From positions 1 to 11,431 of the forward strand of contig JAFGOU010000475.1 in NCBI GenBank assembly GCA_016926315.1: a stretch of DNA of 11,431 bases, read 5' to 3'. Origin of the DNA: Chitinispirillaceae bacterium (lineage in GTDB: Bacteria > Fibrobacterota > Chitinivibrionia > Chitinivibrionales > Chitinispirillaceae). The translations under genes and the position numbers were made by a program. This document shows, piece after piece, positions 1 through 7,081 of the stretch (positions are counted from its first letter, which is position 1; every line of letters begins with the position of its first letter). The notes under the pieces are model-generated. The model made no database searches, was not told where the DNA came from, and was given only the letters and a program-made list of their open reading frames with translations.

Positions 1-2
1 AA

Positions 3-1670
3 AAGGACCCGGCGCTGGCGCGGCGGTTCCAGCTCGTCAAGATCGAGGAGCCCGATGAGGAGAAATGCGCCATCATGCTGCGGGGGGTCGCGGCGAGTTA
101 CGAAAAGCACCACAACGTCACCATCACCTACGACGGCATCAGGGCGGCGGTCAACTATTCGCACCGGTATATTTCGGGCCGGCAGCTTCCCGACAAGGCG
201 GTGGACGTGCTCGACACCGCGGCAACACGCGTAAAGATGAGTCAGAGCGCGAAACCCGGTATCATCGACGGCAGGGAGCGGGACCTCGCGAACACCCGGG
301 CGCGTCTTTCGGTGCTCGAAAAGGACCGGGCGGTAGGGATTCCGGTGGAGCAGGAGGAGATCGACGCGTGTATTGCGGCCATCGGGTCGCTCGAACAGGA
401 GATCGCGCGGTTGAATGAAAAGTGGAACGCGGAAAAAGAGGCGGTGACCGCGGTGATCGACGCGCGGATAAAGCTGACCGCGGCGCGTGAGAAGAAGGAA
501 GACGTGGCGGCGCTGGAAAAGGCGAACGCCGCCGCGCTCGAAAAACTCGCGGCCGTGCAGGGCGAGGAGCCCATGGTGTTTTCGCACGTGTCGGCCCCGG
601 TCTGCGGCCAAGTGATTTCGGACTGGACCGGCATACCGATCGGCTCGCTGGTCAAAGACGAGGCGGCTGCGCTGCTCGCGCTCGAAGACCGTTTGCGGCA
701 GCGGGTGGTGGGCCAGGAGTACGCGGTAACGACGCTCGCCGACGCGATCCGTTCGGCGAAAACCGGCATGACCAATCCCGACGCGCCGCTCGGCGTGTTT
801 CTGTTCTGCGGTCCTTCGGGTGTGGGAAAGACCGAGCTGGCCATGACGCTCGCCGACGAGCTGTTCGGTTCCGACCGCTTCCTCACGGTGATCAACATGT
901 CGGAGTACCAGGAGAAGCACACCGTGTCGCAGCTCAAGGGCTCGCCTCCGGGATACGTCGGATATGGAGAAGGCGGCATTCTCACCGAGGCGGTGCGCCA
1001 GAAGCCCTATTCGGTGGTGTTGCTCGACGAAGTGGAAAAGGCGCACCTCGAAGTGATGAACCTGTTTTATCAGGTGTTTGACAAAGGGTTCATGCGTGAC
1101 GGAGAGGGCAGGGAGATCAATTTCCGCAATACGGTGATCATCATGACCTCGAACCTGGCGACCGACGTCATTGCCGAGCGGTGTTCCGGAGAACAGCCGC
1201 CGGAAGACAAGGAACTGGTCGAGGCGGTCAAGCCCGCGCTCATCGCCCATTTTCAGCCCGCGCTCGTGGGGCGGTGCACTATCCTGCCGTTCAAGCCGCT
1301 TTCCGACGAAGCGCTTTCGGGAATCGTGGCGATCAAGCTCGACAAGATCGCGCGCCGCATGCACGACGTGCACAAGCTCGCTTTCTCCTGTTCGCCCGCG
1401 CTCGTGGAGCGGATCGTGCAGGCGTGCAGCGCCGGCGAGACCGGCGCCCGCGCGGCCCAGACCATCATCGACCAGCAGATCCTTCCCGGCGTGTCGCGGC
1501 AGCTTCTGGCCCATATGGGCGAAGAGGGAAAAAAGTATACGCAGGTGCATATCGGCATGACCGAAGACAACGAGTTCGAGATCATATTCGCGGAAGAGGG
1601 TGACATGGAGCCGGAGGCCGCGGCGGACACGCGTCTGGATGAGGCGGCCACGGCGGAGGGCGCGAAATAG
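3..1670 (+). CDS. tssH: Type VI secretion ATPase TssH/ClpV, C-terminal part (5' truncated by window edge)
   Basis: This is a double-ring AAA+ ATPase of the Hsp100 class. In type VI secretion, ClpV disassembles the contracted TssB/TssC sheath in the cytoplasm so its subunits can be reused. The frame is open from base 3, so the first in-frame ATG at 75 is internal. The visible part begins at the end of the first ATPase domain (DPALARRFQ at bases 6-32). A helical, charged middle region follows at about bases 250-560, then the second ATPase domain. That domain has Walker A GPSGVGKT at 810-833, the pore and sensor region LKGSPPGYVGYGEGG near 933-977, Walker B VVLLDEVEKAH near 1014-1047 and sensor MTSN near 1143. 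The GYGEGG/LTEAVR and FDKGFMRDGEGREI motifs favour ClpV over ClpB. The protein ends in an acidic Ala/Glu tail. The rest of the T6SS cluster, if present, must lie to the left. The ATPase family is certain; the ClpV subtype is very likely. Confidence 0.93.
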   Translation, partial: KDPALARRFQLVKIEEPDEEKCAIMLRGVAASYEKHHNVTITYDGIRAAVNYSHRYISGRQLPDKAVDVLDTAATRVKMSQSAKPGIIDGRERDLANTRARLSVLEKDRAVGIPVEQEEIDACIAAIGSLEQEIARLNEKWNAEKEAVTAVIDARIKLTAAREKKEDVAALEKANAAALEKLAAVQGEEPMVFSHVSAPVCGQVISDWTGIPIGSLVKDEAAALLALEDRLRQRVVGQEYAVTTLADAIRSAKTGMTNPDAPLGVFLFCGPSGVGKTELAMTLADELFGSDRFLTVINMSEYQEKHTVSQLKGSPPGYVGYGEGGILTEAVRQKPYSVVLLDEVEKAHLEVMNLFYQVFDKGFMRDGEGREINFRNTVIIMTSNLATDVIAERCSGEQPPEDKELVEAVKPALIAHFQPALVGRCTILPFKPLSDEALSGIVAIKLDKIARRMHDVHKLAFSCSPALVERIVQACSAGETGARAAQTIIDQQILPGVSRQLLAHMGEEGKKYTQVHIGMTEDNEFEIIFAEEGDMEPEAAADTRLDEAATAEGAK

Positions 1671-1675
1671 CGGCT

Positions 1676-1707
1676 GGGGGTCGCCGGTTCGATGCCGGCA
1701 GGAACTA
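1676..1707 (+). other. tRNA T-arm-like hairpin just after tssH (possible tRNA 3' remnant)
   Basis: Bases 1683-1687 (GCCGG) pair perfectly with 1695-1699 (CCGGC) around a seven-base loop TTCGATG, the size and TTCRA start of a tRNA T-loop. The preceding GGGTC resembles a five-base variable loop, and the following seven bases plus an A fit the 3' acceptor strand and discriminator. No matching acceptor 5' strand or anticodon arm is present upstream, because that DNA is tssH coding sequence, so this is not a complete tRNA gene. It could be an integration remnant or chance. Confidence 0.3.
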
Positions 1708-1714
1708 AAAAAGA

Positions 1715-1748
1715 AAAAGCCCGGTAACCGTGAGGTTGCCGGGCTTTT
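1715..1748. terminator. Bidirectional rho-independent terminator between tssH and HU
   Basis: An inverted repeat has arms 1715-1729 and 1734-1748 (core AGCCCGG / CCGGGCT) around the loop GTGA, with one T:G position in the stem. On the plus strand the stem ends in TTTT, which would stop tssH transcription. On the minus strand it runs into the reverse complement of the A-rich tract 1707-1718, a long T run, which would stop the convergent HU transcript. The minus-strand U tract is the stronger one. Confidence 0.88.
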
Positions 1749-1769
1749 GTATTGAAAATCCTGAAAACC

Positions 1770-2033
1770 TTACAGACCCTTCTTGAGGGCCTTTCCGGCC
1801 TTGAAGCGCACGGTCTTGGAGGCCTTGATCTTGATGGTTTCGCCGGTCTGCGGATTGCGGCCGGTGCGGGCTTTGCGGTTTCCTACTGAAAAGGAACCGA
1901 AACCGATGATGTTGACGCCCTTTTTCACGTTCTTCTTGATCGTGTCAAGAACGGAATTGACGGCTTTTTCCGCCTGTGCTTTGCTTGCGCCAAGGTCTTT
2001 GGCGACGGCAACGATCAGATCACCTTTGTTCAT
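1770..2033 (-). CDS. hup: HU-family nucleoid DNA-binding protein
   Basis: This is a small basic histone-like protein that dimerises, bends DNA and helps compact the nucleoid. At 87 residues it has the normal HU length. The N-terminal dimerisation helices ([20 protein letters not shown]) are followed by the GFGSFSV strand and the DNA-binding arm with the signature GRNPQTGE (about residues 59-66), then the C-terminal FKAGKALK helix. The start is supported by a GAAAGGGG ribosome site six bases upstream on the minus strand. The gene is monocistronic: its 3' end meets the shared terminator, and nfo ends about 180 bases upstream. The AT-rich stretch 2091-2120 upstream contains TTGACA on the minus strand (2108-2113), but I see no well-spaced -10 for it. 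HU and IHF are close relatives; the lack of a partner subunit here and the arm sequence favour HU. Confidence 0.97.
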   Translation of the reverse strand: MNKGDLIVAVAKDLGASKAQAEKAVNSVLDTIKKNVKKGVNIIGFGSFSVGNRKARTGRNPQTGETIKIKASKTVRFKAGKALKKGL

Positions 2034-2216
2034 GCAAAACCCCTTTCATTAAGGTTTGAAAATGGTGACAACCAGAAAAGCAAAAACCCCTGTGCAATAT
2101 ATTCTATTGTCAATTTATACCGGGCACCCTCAAAACCGCCACGGGTAACGCTTCGCGCGCGGCATGGAGATAATATATAAAGGGGAAGGAAGGAAAACAA
2201 ATAGTATGTATTCCGC

Positions 2217-3062
2217 TCACCCGCCTGCCATTCCCCGGAGCAGGGCGATTTCCGCCGGCCACAGGGACTCGTCGATGGTTTCGAGCACGAGGGGTATGCG
2301 CTCGAACCGCTCGTCGTTCATGAGCATTTTAAACGCGTCGAGGCCAAGCGTTCCCTTGCCGATGCTCTGGTGGCGGTCGAGGCGGCTGCCCAGTTCAGCT
2401 TTTGCGTCATTGACATGCGCCGCGCGCAGATAGCCGAAGCCAACGATGTCGTCGAGCCGCTTCATGGTGTCGTTCCAGGCGTTTTTTGTCCGCAGGTCGT
2501 ACCCCGCCGCAAAGGCGTGGCAGGTGTCGAAACAGAAGCCGATTCTTGACTTGTCGGAGACGTGGTCGATCATGAACGCCAAGTGCTCGAACGAATACCC
2601 GACATTCGAGCCCTGGCCCGCGGTGTTTTCAAGCACCACGGTGACGCCGCTGGTCTCCCCGTGCGCCGCGTTTATCGACTCCGCGATGCGTTCCATGCAC
2701 GCCTCCTCAGAAATGAGCAGGAGATGGCTGCCGGGATGGATGTTGAGCATGGTAAGCCCGAGCCGGCCGCACCGCTTGAGTTCGTCGACAAACGCGGCGT
2801 ATGATTTTTTGAATGCGGCCGGGTCGGGGTTGCCGAGATTGATCAGGTAGGTGTTGTGGGGGAGTACCTGCAACGTGGTGTAGCCCCGGTCAAGAAGGTT
2901 TTTCTTGAACGCGGCGACGGTCGCTTCGTCATAGGGCGGCGCGCTCCACTGCCGCTGGTTTTTGGTGAACATGCCGAACGCAGTCGCGCCGAGTGCGAAC
3001 GCGTTCTGCGGCGCGTTCTGGACGCCGCCGGAAATGGAAACATGGGGGCCGATATATTTCAT
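2217..3062 (-). CDS. nfo: Deoxyribonuclease IV (apurinic/apyrimidinic endonuclease Nfo)
   Basis: Endonuclease IV cuts the DNA backbone 5' of abasic sites and removes blocked 3' ends in base-excision repair. It is a cytoplasmic TIM-barrel enzyme with three zinc ions. The 281-residue product has the standard family length and keeps the full set of metal ligands, as I recall them, at the E. coli numbering: H69, H109, E145, D179, H182, H216, D229, H231 and E261. They lie in the motifs LPHN, NIHPG, VLENTAG, CFDTCH, HVNDAK, LDRH and VLETI. The N-terminal GPHVSISGG is also typical. The start codon lies 24 bases after the rimI stop on the same strand, so the two probably share a transcript. The nearest ribosome-site-like sequence (AAAGGA) is rather distant, about 14 bases upstream. 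Confidence 0.98.
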   Translation of the reverse strand: MKYIGPHVSISGGVQNAPQNAFALGATAFGMFTKNQRQWSAPPYDEATVAAFKKNLLDRGYTTLQVLPHNTYLINLGNPDPAAFKKSYAAFVDELKRCGRLGLTMLNIHPGSHLLLISEEACMERIAESINAAHGETSGVTVVLENTAGQGSNVGYSFEHLAFMIDHVSDKSRIGFCFDTCHAFAAGYDLRTKNAWNDTMKRLDDIVGFGYLRAAHVNDAKAELGSRLDRHQSIGKGTLGLDAFKMLMNDERFERIPLVLETIDESLWPAEIALLRGMAGG

Positions 3063-3086
3063 GCGTCAGGCGGGTATCCTTTCCGT

Positions 3087-3542
3087 TTATAACAGGCGGC
3101 TCATGACCAGCGCGTCATCGCCGTTTGAATAATACGTTCTGCGAGTCACGACCATGGCAAAGTCATGGGCGGTGTACAACCGGATGGCCGCGGTGTTGGG
3201 CGCACGGACTTCGAGAAACGCCCTCCGGGCACCCGCAGAACGTGCGTGAGAAAGCGCGTGACCGACGAGCGCCGTGGCAAGGCCGCGGCGCCGCTGTTCA
3301 GGAAGCGTGCAGAGGTTGTGTAGGTGGAGTTCTTCGGCAATGAGCCGGCAGAGGATAAATGCGCAGAGACCGCGCTCCTCTTCGGCAACGGCTCCAAAGT
3401 GACATCCGTGCGGTACGGCGAGTTCTTCCCTGATAAGGGCTTCGGGCCAGGGATGGCGCTGCCCAGAATATTCGATCGATCGTACGGCGTTGAAATCGGC
3501 AGCAGTCAGGGGAGTGATGACCGGTGGGGTCTGGTAATGCAT
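3087..3542 (-). CDS. rimI: RimI-type GNAT N-acetyltransferase (ribosomal protein S18 alanine)
   Basis: This GNAT enzyme uses acetyl-CoA; RimI acetylates the N-terminal alanine of ribosomal protein S18 in the cytoplasm. At 151 residues it has typical RimI size. The acetyl-CoA loop is QRRRGLA (about residues 83-89). It is followed by LEVRAPNTAAIRLY, where E111 and Y123 match the spacing of the catalytic Glu and Tyr of E. coli RimI. The C-terminal block RTYYSNGDDALVMSR is the usual RimI ending. The ATG at 3542 has only a weak GGCGG upstream, so the start is moderately certain. It is the first gene of a short minus-strand unit with nfo and is divergent from the lipoprotein operon. GNAT specificity is hard to assign from sequence, but the RimI fit is good. 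Confidence 0.9.
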   Translation of the reverse strand: MHYQTPPVITPLTAADFNAVRSIEYSGQRHPWPEALIREELAVPHGCHFGAVAEEERGLCAFILCRLIAEELHLHNLCTLPEQRRRGLATALVGHALSHARSAGARRAFLEVRAPNTAAIRLYTAHDFAMVVTRRTYYSNGDDALVMSRLL

Positions 3543-3582
3543 GGGTACCGCCGGGATCGTTTACGCACGAAAGGATCGCGGT

Positions 3583-3640
3583 AAAATTGTTATTGCTGTT
3601 CGCAGGAATTAATTTTTTATTGTTCGATAGTAAAATAATC
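3583..3640 (+). promoter_or_regulatory. AT-rich probable promoter region for the lipoprotein / EIIA-CBS operon
   Basis: This stretch between the divergent rimI and lipoprotein genes is conspicuously AT-rich against GC-rich surroundings. Candidate hexamers are TTGTTA (3587-3592) with TAATTT (3610-3615) at 17-base spacing, and TTAATT (3609-3614) with TAAAAT (3631-3636) at 16-base spacing. Neither is a strong match, so the region is better supported than any particular start site. It could also hold the rimI promoter on the other strand. Confidence 0.35.
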
Positions 3641-3732
3641 GATCAGTACCATCAAAGGGGAAAAGAGGTTTGGACGCATCCCGGCGTGAAGAGCGCGGGC
3701 CTGACCGATACGGAACAACAAGGGGAGTATCA

Positions 3733-4341
3733 ATGAGAAAAACAACATGGCGATGGATCATCGGCAGCATGGGTATCGCAGTGATGGCCGGCTGTTCCGA
3801 TGTGCCCTACCAGGAGCTCAACGCCGCCCGTGAGGCGCTGGAGGCGGCAAAAGAGGCCGGTGCCGAAGCCTATGCGCCGTCGCAGCTTCAGGCCGCCCAG
3901 ATGTCGTATGAGCTTGCCATGAAGGAACTGACCGTCGAAAACCGGAAGATGCCGTTTTTGCGAAAATATGACAAGATAGTGGAGACGCTTAAAAGCACGG
4001 CCAGCGCCGCAGGCAGCGCCAAAAAGGCGGTCGAGACCGCAAAGATAAGAATACGTTCCGAGGCGCAGGATCTTATGGCGCGGACCGGTGTGTTGATCGA
4101 CAGCCTCGATACGCTCCTCGTACTGGCGGAAAAAAAGAAGAAGGAGGTCGGGACGATCCCCGCGGACCTCGATACCATACGCATCAGCGCCATGAAGGCA
4201 AGTACCGCGCTTGGGGCCGGCGACCTGTTCGCGGCGAAAGAGAAGGCGATGGAGGCGCACGGCAAGGCCGTGCAGACGATGCAGACGGCGGATTCGCTGT
4301 TCCCTCCTCCTCCGAAAAAAAACCGACCGAGGAAACGATAA
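3733..4341 (+). CDS. DUF4398-like helical lipoprotein
   Basis: A 202-residue predicted lipoprotein. The first 20 residues form a short basic and hydrophobic signal ending in the lipobox VMAGC, with the lipidated cysteine at residue 21. The +2 residue is serine, which normally allows transport to the outer membrane. The mature part is almost entirely helical and rich in Ala, Lys and Glu. An early segment (YAPSQLQAAQMSYELAMKEL, about residues 46-65) resembles DUF4398 envelope proteins. The tail is proline-rich and basic (PPPPKKNRPRKR). The ATG at 3733 is preferred over an upstream in-frame ATG at 3670 because AGGGGAG lies just ahead of it and the signal peptide starts there. The next gene begins 12 bases after the stop, so it is probably co-transcribed with the EIIA-CBS gene. 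No biochemical function is known to me; a periplasmic structural or sensory role is inference. Confidence 0.9.
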   Translation: MRKTTWRWIIGSMGIAVMAGCSDVPYQELNAAREALEAAKEAGAEAYAPSQLQAAQMSYELAMKELTVENRKMPFLRKYDKIVETLKSTASAAGSAKKAVETAKIRIRSEAQDLMARTGVLIDSLDTLLVLAEKKKKEVGTIPADLDTIRISAMKASTALGAGDLFAAKEKAMEAHGKAVQTMQTADSLFPPPPKKNRPRKR

Positions 4342-4353
4342 CAAAGGGGAACC

Positions 4354-5280
4354 ATGAAATTGAGCAGCGCTCTCGACCGGCGGCTGGTTTTTCTCGACCA
4401 CCGGTTTGACAGTTATCCGGAGATCGTTGATTTCATTGCGGAAAAGCTTGTGCCGTTTACCCGTACCGACGCCGCAGTGCTGCGGGAAGCGATCGTCCGC
4501 CGGGAAAATCAGGGGTCGACCTATCTCGGCCACCGGCTGCTTCTGCCGCACGGCTATGTCGATGCGCCGGTGGACGTCATGGTTCTGTTCATCCGCCTGG
4601 AACGGGAAATGACCATCGTCGTCGACAACCGGCGGCGGGTGGTGAAGTATATCTTCGCGGTCATAACCTCCAAACAGAAGGCGCAGCAGTATCTGAAGGT
4701 GCTCAAGGCGATTGCCACGCTGGTGGTCAACCACTCCCATGTGCTTGAAAATGCGAAGAGCGTTGACGAGTTCATCCACGCCATCGACCAGAAGGCGCCG
4801 GAGATCGGCGATACGCTCACGGCGCGAGAACTCATCAGCTGCGACGCCACGGTGCGGTCCTCGGATCCGGTGCATAAGGCCGTGGTCCGCATGGAAAACA
4901 ACGGCCTCACGATTCTGCCGGTGGTAAACGCCAACAACGAGCTGGAAGGCATTGTCGATCTGGCAGATCTCTTTACCGCGACCTTTCCCGAGCGTATTGT
5001 GGATCCTGAAAGCCTCTGGCTTCTCTACGACATGAGCTCGGCACGCGACCGGCTGCTCGACCCGGTCAAGCGGCAATGGGAAAAGGAAACAAACTCGGCG
5101 GTGCGGCTGGTCATGAAAAGCGGTGAACCCTATACCATCGCCGCCAGCGCGGAATACAGCGATATCGTCAACCATATGGCGCACCATCGCCGCCGTTTTG
5201 CCATCGTGGTGGATGAGGAAAAAAAGGTGCTGGGACTCATCGATTCCAGCGACCTGGTACACCGGATGATCAAGGCGTAA
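4354..5280 (+). CDS. PTS EIIA (type 2) domain fused to a tandem CBS pair
   Basis: A 308-residue cytoplasmic protein with no signal or membrane segment. Residues 1 to about 150 look like a fructose/mannitol/Ntr-type EIIA domain. The motif GSTYLGHRLLLPHG carries H66, matching the histidine phosphorylated by HPr-like carriers. The usual second histidine of the HLQ-type motif is not obvious: the segment reads QQYLKVL. Two CBS motifs follow, at about 157-205 (ending LPVVNANNELEGIVDLADLF) and 250-306 (ending IVVDEEKKVLGLIDSSDLV). CBS pairs usually bind adenine nucleotides. The start has AAAGGGGAA upstream. No transporter EIIB or EIIC is nearby, so a regulatory role joining PTS phosphorylation state to nucleotide level is more likely than sugar uptake. 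Its 3' end overlaps recO by 11 bases in convergent orientation. Domain calls are confident; function is inferred. Confidence 0.9.
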   Translation: MKLSSALDRRLVFLDHRFDSYPEIVDFIAEKLVPFTRTDAAVLREAIVRRENQGSTYLGHRLLLPHGYVDAPVDVMVLFIRLEREMTIVVDNRRRVVKYIFAVITSKQKAQQYLKVLKAIATLVVNHSHVLENAKSVDEFIHAIDQKAPEIGDTLTARELISCDATVRSSDPVHKAVVRMENNGLTILPVVNANNELEGIVDLADLFTATFPERIVDPESLWLLYDMSSARDRLLDPVKRQWEKETNSAVRLVMKSGEPYTIAASAEYSDIVNHMAHHRRRFAIVVDEEKKVLGLIDSSDLVHRMIKA

Positions 5281-6082
5281 GCAGGGGCCGCAGGGCGGCT
5301 TTGCACCCCATTCCTTCCAGCTTCTGCATCGTAACGATGCTTTCCAGGAACGATACCGTTTTCAGTTCGCCCCTGATATCAAAGTGGTAGCGGGCATAAT
5401 CGGCGAGCAGGTTGGTAATGCGCAGCTCTTCCGCCGCCGCTGACGCAGGGAGGGCGGCCGGGGTTCCGGCGTTGGCGGTCAAAAGCTGAAGCACCGCCGC
5501 AGGGATGAATGAGCGCCCGTGGCCGTCCGCTCCAAGACAGCGTTTGCAGACGATCCCATCGTGCTCCGGAGAGAGCCGCCCTCCTTCATCGAGGATCCGG
5601 TCGCTTCCGCACCGAAAGCACTCCCTCAGATTGATTTTAAAACCGGAAAGGGCCGACCAGCCGGCAATAAAACGCCAGAGGACCGGAAACGGCATCGGCC
5701 CTTTCGGCGCGTCTTCGATCTGCGAAAGAAACGAAGAGGTGTAATCGAACAGCTCGGGGTGGAATTCGGCGGCACCGAGGCTTTTGAGAATGATTTCCAG
5801 TGCCGTGTCGCGGACCGCCAGTTTGCCGAGGTCCGACCGGGTCGCCTCGAAAAAGGAATCGACCGCGATCTGGCTCATGGTATGAAGCTCCCGGTGCGGC
5901 CGGTAATAGAGCACGCAGTCGATGATCTGGCCGCGCTCAAGCATCATCGCCTGCGACGGCGAACGGCGGACACCTTTGGCAATGCCGCCGACACGGCCGA
6001 GGGTCCGGGAGAAAAGCGTTGTTATGTAACTTGACTCACGCCAGGGCATCACCGACAGGACGATACAGGAGCACGTTTCCAT
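5270..6082 (-). CDS. recO: DNA repair protein RecO
   Basis: RecO acts with RecF and RecR to load RecA onto SSB-coated single-stranded DNA during gap repair. The 270-residue product has the family length. An N-terminal OB-fold region (residues 1-80, with the TLFSRTLGRVGGIAKGVRRS segment typical of RecO) is followed by a helical domain and a zinc-binding site of two CxxC pairs, CFRC at 155-158 and CKRC at 179-182. The open frame extends upstream to 6208, but the ATG at 6082 is chosen because similarity to RecO begins there and the upstream extension would run into the DUF502 gene. The start lies 13 bases after the DUF502 stop, so this is the last gene of the dprA operon. No good ribosome site is visible, which suggests translational coupling. 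Its stop lies inside the convergent EIIA-CBS gene. Confidence 0.93.
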   Translation of the reverse strand: METCSCIVLSVMPWRESSYITTLFSRTLGRVGGIAKGVRRSPSQAMMLERGQIIDCVLYYRPHRELHTMSQIAVDSFFEATRSDLGKLAVRDTALEIILKSLGAAEFHPELFDYTSSFLSQIEDAPKGPMPFPVLWRFIAGWSALSGFKINLRECFRCGSDRILDEGGRLSPEHDGIVCKRCLGADGHGRSFIPAAVLQLLTANAGTPAALPASAAAEELRITNLLADYARYHFDIRGELKTVSFLESIVTMQKLEGMGCKAALRPLLTP

Positions 6083-6095
6083 AACCGGATCGGAT

Positions 6096-6809
6096 TCAGT
6101 CCCGCGGGTCCGAGGGGACCCTGCGGCCCTCTTTGGGCGGCTTGCGTTTGAAGATGTCCATCCAGTTCCAGTGCTGGGTCGACTGGGGCAGGGTCTCGGT
6201 TGCCACAATCCGGTCGGTGGATATGAGGCCCATTGAAATGATCATTTTAAGCGCGGTTTCAACGGGGATGTCGAGCGGTATCAGGTCTTCCTCGGGCAGA
6301 TACATAAGGAACCCGGTAGTGGGGTTGGGGGTGGTCGGCATGAACACGGAGACAAGATTCTTTGCGGTTTTCGCCGAAAACATTTCGTTGTTGGTGTTGG
6401 TGATAAAACAGATCGCGTAGGTGCCGCTTTTCGGAAACTCGCAGAGGGCCGCCCGCTCAAACAGTTTTTTCTTATCCGCGGTCGCTGTTTCGATGATCTG
6501 CTTGAGTGCGAGGTAGATTTTGTTAAGGACCGGAACTCTGATGATCACCGAGTTGCCGGTGGCGATGATTTTCCTTCCCAGCCAGTTTTTCGTGGCAAGC
6601 CCCAGGATGTATGCCAGGATCAGCGTGACCAGCAGGCCCATGCCGACGAACCACTCCTGTCCGAATATGGCCGGGAGGGCGGAATCGGCCCAGATGAAAA
6701 GCTTGGAGATGATCCAGACCGAACCGATCAACGGAATGATGAGGATTATCCCGGTAAGGATGTTATTGCGGACCTGTTTAAGAAAGCGCCGGACAATCAG
6801 GGGACCCAT
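6096..6809 (-). CDS. DUF502 family inner-membrane protein
   Basis: A 237-residue membrane protein of the DUF502 family, whose function is not established. Two hydrophobic segments are visible, at about residues 18-38 and 54-74, followed by a soluble domain. The diagnostic block is VSVFMPTTPNPTTGFLMYLP (about 153-172), and the RVPVLNKIYLALKQ segment (about 91-104) is also typical of the family. The C-terminal tail is basic. The gene starts 2 bases after the ftsB-like stop and ends 13 bases before recO, so it sits in the middle of a tightly packed operon. Position among division and DNA-processing genes does not define a role. Confidence 0.94.
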   Translation of the reverse strand: MGPLIVRRFLKQVRNNILTGIILIIPLIGSVWIISKLFIWADSALPAIFGQEWFVGMGLLVTLILAYILGLATKNWLGRKIIATGNSVIIRVPVLNKIYLALKQIIETATADKKKLFERAALCEFPKSGTYAICFITNTNNEMFSAKTAKNLVSVFMPTTPNPTTGFLMYLPEEDLIPLDIPVETALKMIISMGLISTDRIVATETLPQSTQHWNWMDIFKRKPPKEGRRVPSDPRD

Positions 6810-6811
6810 GG

Positions 6812-7081
6812 CTATTTTCCTTTCCCGGTAAACTTGAAGAGGTGTTCGTCCTTCCGAGCCATGCCGAGTTTTTCGCGGGCGATGCGCTCGATATAGGTTG
6901 TATCGTTAGTCAATCTCTCTATTTCGCGCTGGAGCGAATCGATCAGACGCCGTTTTACCTCGATCTCTTCGTTTTTCCGTATCAGCTGGCTGCCGGGATA
7001 ATAAACGCCCTGCTTGCCGAACAGAAAAACGATGCTTCCGCAGACAAGCGCGCCGGCAGCGATCCATGGCAGAGATTTCAT
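6812..7081 (-). CDS. ftsB: FtsB/DivIC-family septum formation initiator
   Basis: A short bitopic division protein of 89 residues. In known systems FtsB or DivIC pairs with FtsL and FtsQ/DivIB at the septum and helps activate septal wall synthesis. One N-terminal membrane segment (about residues 5-22) is followed by a coiled coil (about 32-60, RKNEEIEVKRRLIDSLQREI). The family's C-terminal signature YIERIAREKLGMARKDE follows, then a short basic tail. Its ATG overlaps the dprA stop by 4 bases (ATGA), which indicates translational coupling, and DUF502 starts 2 bases after its stop. FtsB and DivIC cannot be told apart at this length; FtsB is used because of the inferred Gram-negative context. Confidence 0.9.
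   Translation of the reverse strand: MKSLPWIAAGALVCGSIVFLFGKQGVYYPGSQLIRKNEEIEVKRRLIDSLQREIERLTNDTTYIERIAREKLGMARKDEHLFKFTGKGK

Noticed and set aside
242..985. 247-residue minus-strand open frame inside tssH
   Set aside because: It is Ser/Ala-rich and low in complexity, lies wholly antisense to the ClpV ATPase domains, and shows no recognisable domain.
2085..2113. TTGACA on the minus strand upstream of HU, considered as a complete promoter
   Set aside because: The -35 is perfect, but the 17-base-spaced position reads GGGGTT, not a -10; the nearby TATATT is far too close to the -35.
2171..2204. AT- and purine-rich tract between nfo and HU, considered as an nfo terminator or promoter
   Set aside because: On the nfo strand it gives a T/C-rich run, but no stable hairpin precedes it; no well-spaced -35/-10 pair was found on either strand.
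3730..5262. Long 510-residue minus-strand open frame
   Set aside because: It is antisense to the lipoprotein and EIIA-CBS genes, which have clear domains, ribosome sites and normal codon use. Its His/Arg-rich composition is typical of a shadow frame in GC-rich DNA.
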